From positions 1-14,456 of the forward strand of contig JBBQLG010000151.1 of NCBI GenBank assembly GCA_038327655.1: a DNA stretch of 14,456 bases, given 5' to 3'. Both the position numbers and the translations under genes were made by a program. The notes under the pieces were generated by a model that did no database searches, was not told where the DNA came from, and saw only the letters and a list, made by a program, of their open reading frames with translations. This stretch comes from JBBQLG01 sp038327655. Its GTDB lineage: Bacteria > Bacteroidota > Bacteroidia > Cytophagales > Spirosomataceae. Shown in pieces: positions 8,724 to 14,456 of this stretch. Positions within the stretch are counted from its first letter, which is position 1. Each line of letters opens with the position of its first letter.

Positions 8724-8731
8724 CAAATTTA
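8724..8731 (-). promoter_or_regulatory. -7 box for the sterol desaturase-family gene
   Basis: TAAATTTG on the minus strand matches TAnnTTTG exactly and ends 20 bases before the ATG at 8704. No -33 TTTG is seen; that region is taken up by the terminator of the preceding osmC gene. Confidence 0.45.
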
Positions 8732-8737
8732 CGCAAA

Positions 8738-8768
8738 AAGCCCGCACGATTTAACACCGTGCGGGCTT
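8738..8768 (-). terminator. rho-independent terminator of osmC
   Basis: AAGCCCGCACG (8738-8748) pairs perfectly with CGTGCGGGCTT (8758-8768) around a 9-base loop. On the minus strand the stem runs into a T-run (8735-8739). It lies 21 bases after the osmC stop. Confidence 0.85.
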
Positions 8769-8789
8769 CGGACTAATAAGGTGGATGGA

Positions 8790-9224
8790 CTATCCTAACG
8801 TGGCGTTCAGCGTGATGGTAATGTCCGGCGACAGGGCTTTCGAGATGATACACCCTTTTTTGGCACCTTCGGCAATCTCCATAAACTGCGTTTGACTGAC
8901 GCCCGGCACCGAGCCTTTCAGGTTCAGTTCGACGGCCGTGACCGACAATGTGTCCGTGTCTAAGGTCAGTACGGCGTTTACTTCCAGCGAGTCGGCCGTA
9001 AAGCCAGCCTGCCCCAGCGTAGCACCAACGGCCATCGCGTAGCAACCTGCGTGGGCAGCCGCCAGTAATTCTTCGGGGTTCGTTCCGGCCGTGCCGTCTT
9101 CGCTGACCAGTCGGGTTTTAAACGAATAAGGGGTGTTATTAAGGACACCGCTCGTGGCCGACATGGTACCAGTTCCTTCCTGTAGGCTGCCTTTCCAGAC
9201 GGCCGAAGCTCTGCGTTTTAACAT
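8790..9224 (-). CDS. osmC: OsmC-family peroxiredoxin
   Basis: 144 residues, the standard length for OsmC. The start MLKRRASAVWKGSLQEGTGT and the SGVLNNTPYSFKTR segment are characteristic, with conserved Arg38. Residues 48-61 (TNPEELLAAAHAGC) hold Glu52 and the peroxidatic Cys61; the second Cys is at 125 in AKKGCIISKAL, where many members have CPVSKAL. OsmC proteins reduce organic hydroperoxides with these two thiols in the cytoplasm and are induced by osmotic or oxidative stress in other bacteria. Only the presence of both cysteines is seen here; regulation is not visible. It is a single-gene unit with a clear terminator, divergent from the threonine aldolase gene across 132 bases. Confidence 0.93.
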   Translation of the reverse strand: MLKRRASAVWKGSLQEGTGTMSATSGVLNNTPYSFKTRLVSEDGTAGTNPEELLAAAHAGCYAMAVGATLGQAGFTADSLEVNAVLTLDTDTLSVTAVELNLKGSVPGVSQTQFMEIAEGAKKGCIISKALSPDITITLNATLG

Positions 9225-9356
9225 GGTTTTTCAGTTTTTAGGGTGAGCTGGTTAACTCACAGATACCAACTCATCCCCTTCGCCTTTGGTTTCGTGTTCG
9301 TACCGGAATGGTCACGGTGGCTTTGTCGGTAAGTCATTACCGGCGAAATTTGGGGC

Positions 9357-10373
9357 ATGATTGATCTACGAAGCGACACCGTTACCCGCCCGACGCCCGC
9401 CATGCGCGAAGCCATGTTTAACGCCCCCCTCGGCGACGACGTTTTGGGCGACGACCCCACCGTAAACGCCCTCGAAGCCAAAGCAGCCGCCCTCTTCGGC
9501 ATGGAAGCGGCCCTATTCTGCGCGTCGGGCACGATGACCAACCAACTCGCCATCCGCACCCACACCCGCCCCGGCGACGACGTGATCTGCGATTACCTGT
9601 CCCACGTCTACCAATACGAAGGCGGGGGTATTTCGGTAAACGCGCTGGCTTCGGTGAGCCTGACCCATGGCGAACGCGGCAAACTCACCCCCAACCTCGT
9701 CCGGGATTACCTGTACAACCCTGCCGACGTGCATAAACCGCTCAGCCGGCTCGTTGTGCTCGAAAACACCATCAACAAAGGGGGCGGCTGCTACTACACC
9801 GTGCCCGAAATTGCGGCCATCAAGCAGGTCTGCGACGAGAACGGGTTAATCTTACACTTGGATGGTGCCCGACTGTTTAATGCCTTAGTCGAAACGGGCG
9901 AAAGCACCGAAGCGTACGGGCAGTTGTTCGATTCAATCAGTATTTGCCTGTCCAAAGGGCTGGGCTGCCCGGTGGGGTCGCTGCTGCTGGGCACCGCCGA
10001 TATGATAAAGCAGGCCCGGCGGTACCGAAAATTGATGGGTGGCGGGTGGCGGCAGGCCGGTTTTCTGGCCGCTGCGGGCATCTACGCCCTCGACCACCAC
10101 GTAAACCGGCTTAAAATGGACCATTCCCGCGCCCGCCGGATTGGGGCCATGCTGGAAAAACGGCCGGAAGTTGCGGAAATCTATCCCATCGACACGAACA
10201 TCGTCATTTTCCGGCTTCCTGAAACAATACTGGCCTCCGACTATGTTGGTAGATTAGCGGTTCACGGCATCGGCGCGGTCACCTTCGGCAAATACCTGGT
10301 CCGTTTCGTGACGCACCTCGATTTTACCGACGAACAGTTAGCCGAACTGGAAGGGAAGTTGTCTCAACTATGA
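9357..10373 (+). CDS. ltaE: low-specificity L-threonine aldolase
   Basis: 338 residues, typical for the family. It opens with MIDLRSDTVTRPTPAMREAM and GDDVLGDDPTVNALE, a hallmark of threonine aldolases. His83 in DYLSH stacks on the cofactor in known structures, HLDGARLFNA (167-176) binds pyridoxal phosphate, and Lys200 in SICLSKGLGCPVGS forms the Schiff base. The enzyme cleaves L-threonine or allo-threonine to glycine and acetaldehyde in the cytoplasm. The start is fixed by the conserved first residues. The stop codon overlaps the first unit of an inverted 9-base repeat array that fills the space before the next gene. No other amino-acid gene is adjacent. Confidence 0.95.
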   Translation: MIDLRSDTVTRPTPAMREAMFNAPLGDDVLGDDPTVNALEAKAAALFGMEAALFCASGTMTNQLAIRTHTRPGDDVICDYLSHVYQYEGGGISVNALASVSLTHGERGKLTPNLVRDYLYNPADVHKPLSRLVVLENTINKGGGCYYTVPEIAAIKQVCDENGLILHLDGARLFNALVETGESTEAYGQLFDSISICLSKGLGCPVGSLLLGTADMIKQARRYRKLMGGGWRQAGFLAAAGIYALDHHVNRLKMDHSRARRIGAMLEKRPEVAEIYPIDTNIVIFRLPETILASDYVGRLAVHGIGAVTFGKYLVRFVTHLDFTDEQLAELEGKLSQL

Positions 10374-10500
10374 TTCGTGTGATTGAGATGATTACACCGA
10401 CTCAATGACGACGATTAATCCTTCCGCTATCAACCCCATCATTCGCCTGACTTAATCAGTGCAATCACCTTAATCCGACGAATCACAGTCAAGAATCACA
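10371..10500. repeat. mirrored 9-base GATT/AATC repeat array
   Basis: GATT occurs at 10372, 10381 and 10390, exactly 9 apart. AATC occurs at 10454, 10463, 10472 and 10481, also 9 apart, then at 10494. The first three pairs have one common centre: 10390 pairs with 10457, 10381 with 10466 and 10372 with 10475. The inner two pairs extend to 6-bp helices with 3-base mismatches between them. The array fills the space between the threonine aldolase and the GNAT/nitrilase gene. A small palindrome GATTAATC sits in the loop at 10413-10420. Function unknown. Confidence 0.75.
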
Positions 10501-10507
10501 GTTACTT

Positions 10508-12103
10508 ATGCATATACAGACACGAAGCCTTCAGAAATCCGATTACCCCGACCTGAAAGAAGCCATGATCGAGGTCTACAGCGGCATTGGGGGCGACTAC
10601 TGGGAAAAGAGCAAGATCACCAAACTGCTCAACATCTTTCCCGAAGGCCAGTTCTGCGTCGAAGTAGACGGCAAAGTAGTGGCCTGTGCGCTGGCCATTC
10701 GCATCAAACACGAAGACTTCGGCGACAACCACACCTATTACGAAATTACCGGCGGCTACAGCTTCAGCACCCACAACGACCACGGCGATTACCTCTACGG
10801 CATCGAAGTATTCGTGCACCCCGACTTCCGCGACCTGCGGCTCGGTCGGCGGCTCTACGACGCCCGCAAGGAACTCTGCGAATCGCTGAACCTGAAGGGC
10901 ATTCTGGCCGGGGGCCGTATTCCGACGTACAACAAGTACTCGGACGAACTCACGCCCCGCGAGTACATCACGAAAGTGAAGCAAAAGGAAATTTACGACT
11001 CCACGCTGACGTTCCAGTTGTCCAACGACTTCCACGTCAAGAAGGTCCTGCGCGGGTATCTGCCCGGCGACAGCGAGTCGAAGGAGTTTGCGACGCTGCT
11101 GGAATGGATCAACATTTATTACGTCGATGAGAAAGACAAACGCCCGCACACCGACTCCATTATCCGGTTGGGTGTGGTGCAGTGGCAGATGCGGCACTTC
11201 CGCAACGTGCAGGCTTTTTTCGATCAGGTCGAGTTTTTCGTGAATGCCGTCAGCGATTACAAAGCGGATTTCCTCTTGCTGCCGGAGTTTTTCAACACGC
11301 CGTTGATGGCCGAATTCAACGACCTGCCCGAACCGGTTGCCATTCGTCGACTGGCGGGATACACGGAAGAGGTACGAATAAAACTGATCGAATTTGCGAT
11401 TGCCTACAACGTAAACATCGTGGGTGGCAGCATGCCCTTAGTCGATGACGATGGCAAGCTATACAACGTGGCGTACCTGTGTCGGCGCGACGGGTCGTGG
11501 GAAGAATACCGCAAGATTCACATCACGCCCAACGAAGTGCGGCACTACGGCATGGTCGGTGGCAACGAGATCAGGACGTTCGACACCGACTGCGGTAAGA
11601 TTGGTATTTCCATCTGCTACGACGTCGAGTTCCCCGAATTAGCCCGGATTCAGGCCGCACAGGGGATGCAGATTCTGTTTGTGCCCTTCCTGACCGATAC
11701 GCAGAACGGCTACTCGCGGGTGCGGAACTGTGCGCAGGCACGTGCCATCGAGAACGAGTGTTACGTGGCCATTTCGGGTTGCGTGGGCAACCTGCCGAAG
11801 GTGAACAACATGGACATCAACTACGCGCAGTCGGGGGTCTTCACGCCGTCGGACTTCCAGTTTCCGACCAACGCGGTCAAAGCCGAAGCCACGCCCAACA
11901 CCGAACTGATGATTATTGCCGACGTTGATTTGTCGCTGCTGAAAGAATTACACGAACACGGCTCGGTACAGACGCTGAAAGACCGCCGGACGGACCTCTA
12001 CGACGTGAAGGTGAAGAAGTTAGCCAAGCGGGCCAGCGAGCGTAAAGACGATCCTGAAAACAGTCCGCTGGCTCCCGTGCCGGTAGTTGTGGTAGCGGAT
12101 TAG
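10508..12103 (+). CDS. bifunctional GNAT N-acetyltransferase / carbon-nitrogen hydrolase (nitrilase superfamily)
   Basis: 531 residues in two domains. Residues 1-180 are a GNAT domain: VEVDGKVVACALAIRI (51-66), then IEVFVHPDFRDLRLGRRLYD (99-118), whose R-x-x-x-L-G-R-R-L loop takes the place of the usual acetyl-CoA-binding Q/R-x-x-G-x-G/A. Residues 218-531 are a nitrilase-type hydrolase with the Glu-Lys-Cys triad: Glu260 in LLLPEFFN, Lys336 in EYRKIHITPNE and Cys370 in GISICYDVEFPE. The second domain would hydrolyse an amide or nitrile bond; the first may acetylate an amine. This fused architecture is known in Cytophagales and others, with no substrate that I can name. No signal peptide, so cytosolic. 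The ATG follows the 9-base repeat array by about 8 bases, and no promoter box is evident. Confidence 0.92.
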   Translation: MHIQTRSLQKSDYPDLKEAMIEVYSGIGGDYWEKSKITKLLNIFPEGQFCVEVDGKVVACALAIRIKHEDFGDNHTYYEITGGYSFSTHNDHGDYLYGIEVFVHPDFRDLRLGRRLYDARKELCESLNLKGILAGGRIPTYNKYSDELTPREYITKVKQKEIYDSTLTFQLSNDFHVKKVLRGYLPGDSESKEFATLLEWINIYYVDEKDKRPHTDSIIRLGVVQWQMRHFRNVQAFFDQVEFFVNAVSDYKADFLLLPEFFNTPLMAEFNDLPEPVAIRRLAGYTEEVRIKLIEFAIAYNVNIVGGSMPLVDDDGKLYNVAYLCRRDGSWEEYRKIHITPNEVRHYGMVGGNEIRTFDTDCGKIGISICYDVEFPELARIQAAQGMQILFVPFLTDTQNGYSRVRNCAQARAIENECYVAISGCVGNLPKVNNMDINYAQSGVFTPSDFQFPTNAVKAEATPNTELMIIADVDLSLLKELHEHGSVQTLKDRRTDLYDVKVKKLAKRASERKDDPENSPLAPVPVVVVAD

Positions 12104-12144
12104 AATGTATGGTTTCGGGTTTGGAAAGCAGTGGGACGGTTTCG

Positions 12145-12241
12145 TTGCGTTTGTCATGGCACCGGCCACCCGGCCTGAAGAATGAAGGATCTTAGCAGCC
12201 AAATCTCTAAGATGCTTCGTTCCTCAGCATGACAAACGCAA
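12145..12241. repeat. long palindromic intergenic repeat (MITE/REP-like)
   Basis: 97 bases with perfect 14-bp ends: TTGCGTTTGTCATG (12145-12158) and CATGACAAACGCAA (12228-12241). Inside, 12175-12195 pairs with 12207-12227 with three mismatches in 21, leaving an 11-base loop. Only the left arm carries 16 extra bases (12159-12174, with GGCC-ACCC-GGCC). The CTGAGGAACGAAGCATCTTAG type of core is one I associate with widespread intergenic palindromes in Bacteroidota. There is no reading frame. Confidence 0.75.
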
Positions 12242-12284
12242 TCGTCAAGTTCGACTCGAAATTCTAAAATAGATTAACATAAAT

Positions 12285-12319
12285 AAGAGGGATCGATGAC
12301 TCGGTCATCAATCCCTCTT
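12285..12319. terminator. hairpin terminator of the FKBP gene
   Basis: AAGAGGGATCGATGAC (12285-12300) pairs with GTCATCAATCCCTCTT (12304-12319) over 16 bp with one G-U type pair and a 3-base loop. AT-rich sequence follows the stem on the minus strand. It lies 17 bases past the stop of the FKBP gene and could also stop transcripts from the left. Confidence 0.75.
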
Positions 12320-12335
12320 TGCATTGGCACCCGAC

Positions 12336-12815
12336 TTAGTTCACCCGGATCAGGTCGATCTTGAAAACAAGAATGGAATTGGCCGGAATGCCATTCTGCT
12401 CCTGTGCGCCATACGCCAGACTGGGCGGCAGGTAAAGCGTAATGCTGCCACCGGGCGCAATCAGCGGAATCCCTTCCTGCCAGCCTACGATCAGTTGATC
12501 CAGCCCAAAACTGATACCGGTCGAACTGTCGAACGTTTTTCCGCTGGTTAACTTCCCGGCGTACGCAACGGTAACATTGGAACATACCGTTGGCTTCGTA
12601 CCCGAACCCGGCGACTGAATGGTGTAATAGAACCCACGCGCATCGGCCGTGGCAGCGAGTTTATTCGCGTCGATATACTGTTTCAGGACCGTAATCTCCT
12701 CCTCAGGTGCCTTTGTCGTGACCGCAGCCGCCGTGCAGGGGGTTCGTTCGGCGGGCTGGCAACCCGTTACGGTCAGGGCAGCGGCAAAAAACAACAATCC
12801 ATACGTTTTTATCAT
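12336..12815 (-). CDS. FKBP-type peptidyl-prolyl cis-trans isomerase lipoprotein
   Basis: 159 residues. The N-terminus is a lipoprotein signal (MIKTYGLLFFAAALTVTGCQ, lipidated Cys19), so it is anchored to a membrane and faces the periplasm or outside. A short helical linker (38-55) precedes one FKBP domain: VTVAYAGKLTSGKTFDSS (81-98), LIVGWQEGIPLI (108-119), LYLPPSLAYGAQ (127-138) and IPANSILVFKIDLI (143-156). Residues Y85, F96-D97, V110-W112 and Y135 correspond to the usual FKBP pocket. It should speed proline isomerisation during folding of exported proteins. A CTAATTTG box with a TTG 20 bases upstream lies shortly before the ATG (12830-12860), a weak promoter match. It is separated from dinB by 73 bases and has its own terminator. 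Confidence 0.92.
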   Translation of the reverse strand: MIKTYGLLFFAAALTVTGCQPAERTPCTAAAVTTKAPEEEITVLKQYIDANKLAATADARGFYYTIQSPGSGTKPTVCSNVTVAYAGKLTSGKTFDSSTGISFGLDQLIVGWQEGIPLIAPGGSITLYLPPSLAYGAQEQNGIPANSILVFKIDLIRVN

Positions 12816-12888
12816 AAGAAACCTGATTACAAATTAGTCAGACTGATTTGGTCGTAACAACCGGCAACGTACGCGAAACGATGTCTCT

Positions 12889-13968
12889 CTACAAATCCAG
12901 CCGCAATTGTCCGTCGTTCGGGGCATCGTTTGTCCGTAGGCTCGACAGCGATACACCGAGCAGCCGAATGCCTTTCGCCACCGGCAGCAGGGCAGACAGC
13001 AAGTCGATGGTCAGGCGTTCGAGGATGTCCTTTGTAGGAATACTCTCCAGGGTACTTTTACTGCGGGTGATCTGCTGAAAGTCGGCAAACTTCACTTTTA
13101 GCGTCACCGTGCGGCCCCGCGTACCGGTTCGTTCGCAGTAGGCCCACACATCGGCAAGCAACGGCTGTAAACTGTTTATCAACTCGGCTGGATCGGTCAA
13201 ATCCTGCTCGAACGTCGTTTCGGAACCAACCGACTTTCGGACCCGGTTCGCCATAACGGGTCGGTGGTCGACGGCCCGCGCGATGGAGTAATAATGCTGC
13301 CCCACCTTCCCGAAATGCCGGATCAGAAAACTTTCGGTCTGCTGCCGTAAATCCAGGCCGGTAAAAATACCGAGTTGGTTCATCTTAGCCGCCGTCACCC
13401 GCCCGACGCCATGAAACTGACCCACGGTTAGTGCCTCCACAAACGCTATTCCCTGGGCAGGCTTGATGACGTACAGTCCGTCGGGTTTGCGGTAGTCGGA
13501 GGCTAATTTCGCCAGAAACTTGTTGTACGATACCCCCGCTGACGCTGTCAGGCCCGTTTCCTGCTTAATCTGCTCCTTGATGCGCTGCGCGATCTGCGTA
13601 GCCGGACGGTCAGGCGCAGTGGTGGCCGTCACATCCAGGTACGCTTCATCCAACGAGAGAGGTTCAATCAGGTCCGTATAACCGGCAAAAATGGCTCGTA
13701 TCTGGGTGGAAACAGCCTTGTACACATCAAAACGCGGTTTAACGAAGATCAGGTCGGGACACTGCCGGATGGCTACCGACGATGCCATCGCCGAACGCAC
13801 CCCAAACTGCCGGGCCTCGTAGCTGGCAGCAGCCACCACGCCCCGCTGCCGGGAACCACCCACAGCCACGGGCTTTCCCCGCAGCAGCGGATTGTCGCGC
13901 TGCTCAACGGATGCGTAGAAAGCATCCATGTCGATGTGAATAATTTTCCGGTGCTGAGACGAATCCAC
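12889..13968 (-). CDS. dinB: DNA polymerase IV (Y-family translesion polymerase)
   Basis: 359 residues from a GTG start at 13968. An ATG exists at residue 14, but it would remove the catalytic Asp13 in KIIHIDMDAFYASVEQ, so GTG is the likely start. The other metal ligands are Asp107 and Glu108 in SLDEAYLDVT. Tyr18 is at the steric-gate position. GVSYNKFLAKLASDYRKPDG and the FHGVGRVTAAKMNQLGI helix-hairpin-helix segment mark palm and thumb, and the little-finger domain follows. The last residues, QLRLDL, fit a beta-clamp-binding peptide. The enzyme extends primers past DNA lesions with low fidelity. A TATCTTTG box at 13974-13981 sits directly upstream, so the gene may have its own promoter in addition to reading from the DUF2809 gene 33 bases away. 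Confidence 0.95.
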   Translation of the reverse strand: MDSSQHRKIIHIDMDAFYASVEQRDNPLLRGKPVAVGGSRQRGVVAAASYEARQFGVRSAMASSVAIRQCPDLIFVKPRFDVYKAVSTQIRAIFAGYTDLIEPLSLDEAYLDVTATTAPDRPATQIAQRIKEQIKQETGLTASAGVSYNKFLAKLASDYRKPDGLYVIKPAQGIAFVEALTVGQFHGVGRVTAAKMNQLGIFTGLDLRQQTESFLIRHFGKVGQHYYSIARAVDHRPVMANRVRKSVGSETTFEQDLTDPAELINSLQPLLADVWAYCERTGTRGRTVTLKVKFADFQQITRSKSTLESIPTKDILERLTIDLLSALLPVAKGIRLLGVSLSSLRTNDAPNDGQLRLDL

Positions 13969-13973
13969 TAAGA

Positions 13974-13981
13974 CAAAGATA
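13974..13981 (-). promoter_or_regulatory. -7 box immediately upstream of dinB
   Basis: TATCTTTG on the minus strand matches TAnnTTTG exactly. It ends only 5 bases before the GTG at 13968, so a transcript from it would begin at or next to the start codon. No TTTG at -33 was seen. Confidence 0.3.
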
Positions 13982-14001
13982 CGGACGAACCGTACATTGC
14001 C

Positions 14002-14394
14002 TTACGTGCTTCGATCCACTTTCAACCCCCGCTCCACTGCCACACCAACGACAACACCCGCACTGTAGCTGAGCAAATCACTCCACACAAAACCAAAACC
14101 CAGCGCCAGGCCACCCAGCCGCGTGTGGCGCAGGGCGTCGATCCAGGGCGCGTGGTACAACTGACTGAACTCGATCCCGAACGAAAACAGCAGAGCCGCC
14201 AGCGCGACGGTCGTTGTGGACCAGCGGACAAATAACAGCCCAATTCCAAAAAAGACCATTAACGCCCAAAGCGCATCGCCCACATACGCCCGAACAAACG
14301 GCGAACCACCAAAGAACTGTCGCGATGCTAAGCCTGCTACGACGGCAGCGGCAGTCAACCCGGCATAAAGCAGTCGGTTGCGGTTAATCGGCAT
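14002..14394 (-). CDS. DUF2809 family membrane protein
   Basis: 130 residues with about four hydrophobic segments (near 8-24, 38-55, 60-76 and 94-118), so an inner-membrane protein. The pattern matches DUF2809: an opening R-x-x-Y-x-G-L, GLASRQF, VRAYVGDALWALMVFF (residues 34-49), IEFSQLYHAPWIDALRHTRL (about 74-93) and LGFGFVWSDLLSYSAG. The function of the family is unknown and I assign none. The gene starts 6 bases after the stop of another minus-strand gene and ends 33 bases before dinB, so the three may be one transcript. Confidence 0.85.
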   Translation of the reverse strand: MPINRNRLLYAGLTAAAVVAGLASRQFFGGSPFVRAYVGDALWALMVFFGIGLLFVRWSTTTVALAALLFSFGIEFSQLYHAPWIDALRHTRLGGLALGFGFVWSDLLSYSAGVVVGVAVERGLKVDRST

Positions 14395-14400
14395 GGGTTC

Positions 14401-14456
14401 TTAGTAATGACCGCGAATGAGGCCTTTGATCTTTTGGTCGTAGAGGTCGCGTAATG
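14401..14456 (-). CDS. C-terminal tail of an unidentified gene (partial)
   Basis: Read on the minus strand from the window edge, the frame codes LRDLYDQKIKGLIRGHY and stops at TAA (14403-14401). It ends 6 bases before the ATG of the DUF2809 gene, which suggests a shared transcript. The codon use and clean stop look like a real gene end, but 17 residues are too few to name a family. Confidence 0.5.
   Translation of the reverse strand, partial: LRDLYDQKIKGLIRGHY

Noticed and set aside
10502..11197. 231-codon minus-strand open frame opposite the GNAT domain
   Set aside because: It mirrors a well-supported GNAT/nitrilase gene and shows a Val-rich composition typical of shadow frames.
12104..12335. 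Structured RNA or riboswitch between the nitrilase fusion and the FKBP gene
   Set aside because: The paired parts are explained by the palindromic repeat and by the terminator; no known riboswitch core was recognised and the position is downstream of both genes.

Overview
The window looks like chromosome from a Bacteroidota bacterium, most likely Cytophagales (Spirosoma-like). The reasons are moderately GC-rich genes, few Shine-Dalgarno sites, promoter-like TAnnTTTG boxes (the Bacteroidota -7 element), a fused GNAT/carbon-nitrogen hydrolase of a kind I associate with this group, and small secreted proteins and lipoproteins. The organism is inferred from these traits, not from a search.

The left 3.3 kb is accessory DNA. 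It starts with the 3' end of an IS3-like element (about 1-135). Next comes the broken 3' part of a polymorphic-toxin locus. One GC-rich backbone segment occurs three times (155-499, 1652-1855, 3071-3178), each time followed by different DNA. Copy 1 leads into a cysteine-rich toxin tip and a DUF6714-like immunity gene. Copy 2 begins on the base after the first immunity gene's stop codon. It has no ATG and leads through a pre-toxin segment into a second toxin tip (possibly TNT/ADP-ribosyltransferase-like) and a second immunity gene. Copy 3 is a relic that ends the array. This is the layout of an orphan toxin/immunity cassette array that serves as donor DNA for C-terminal exchange. I see no RHS core, so the backbone may be a less-known family.

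The rest is ordinary chromosome, broken up by strong hairpin terminators. In order it holds: a secreted SnoaL/DUF4440-like protein (-), a 901-aa GH63/MGH1-type glucosidase (+), a small lipoprotein (-), a small GNAT protein (+), a sterol desaturase-family membrane enzyme (-), OsmC (-), threonine aldolase (+), the GNAT/nitrilase fusion (+), an FKBP-type prolyl isomerase lipoprotein (-), DinB (-), a DUF2809 membrane protein (-) and the tail of one further minus-strand gene. The last three may form one operon read right to left, although dinB also has a promoter-like box of its own.

Two non-coding structures stand out. At 10372-10500, 9-base units starting GATT face 9-base units starting AATC in exact mirror register. 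At 12145-12241 there is a long palindromic repeat with 14-bp ends. Neither is part of a gene, apart from the overlap with the threonine aldolase stop codon.
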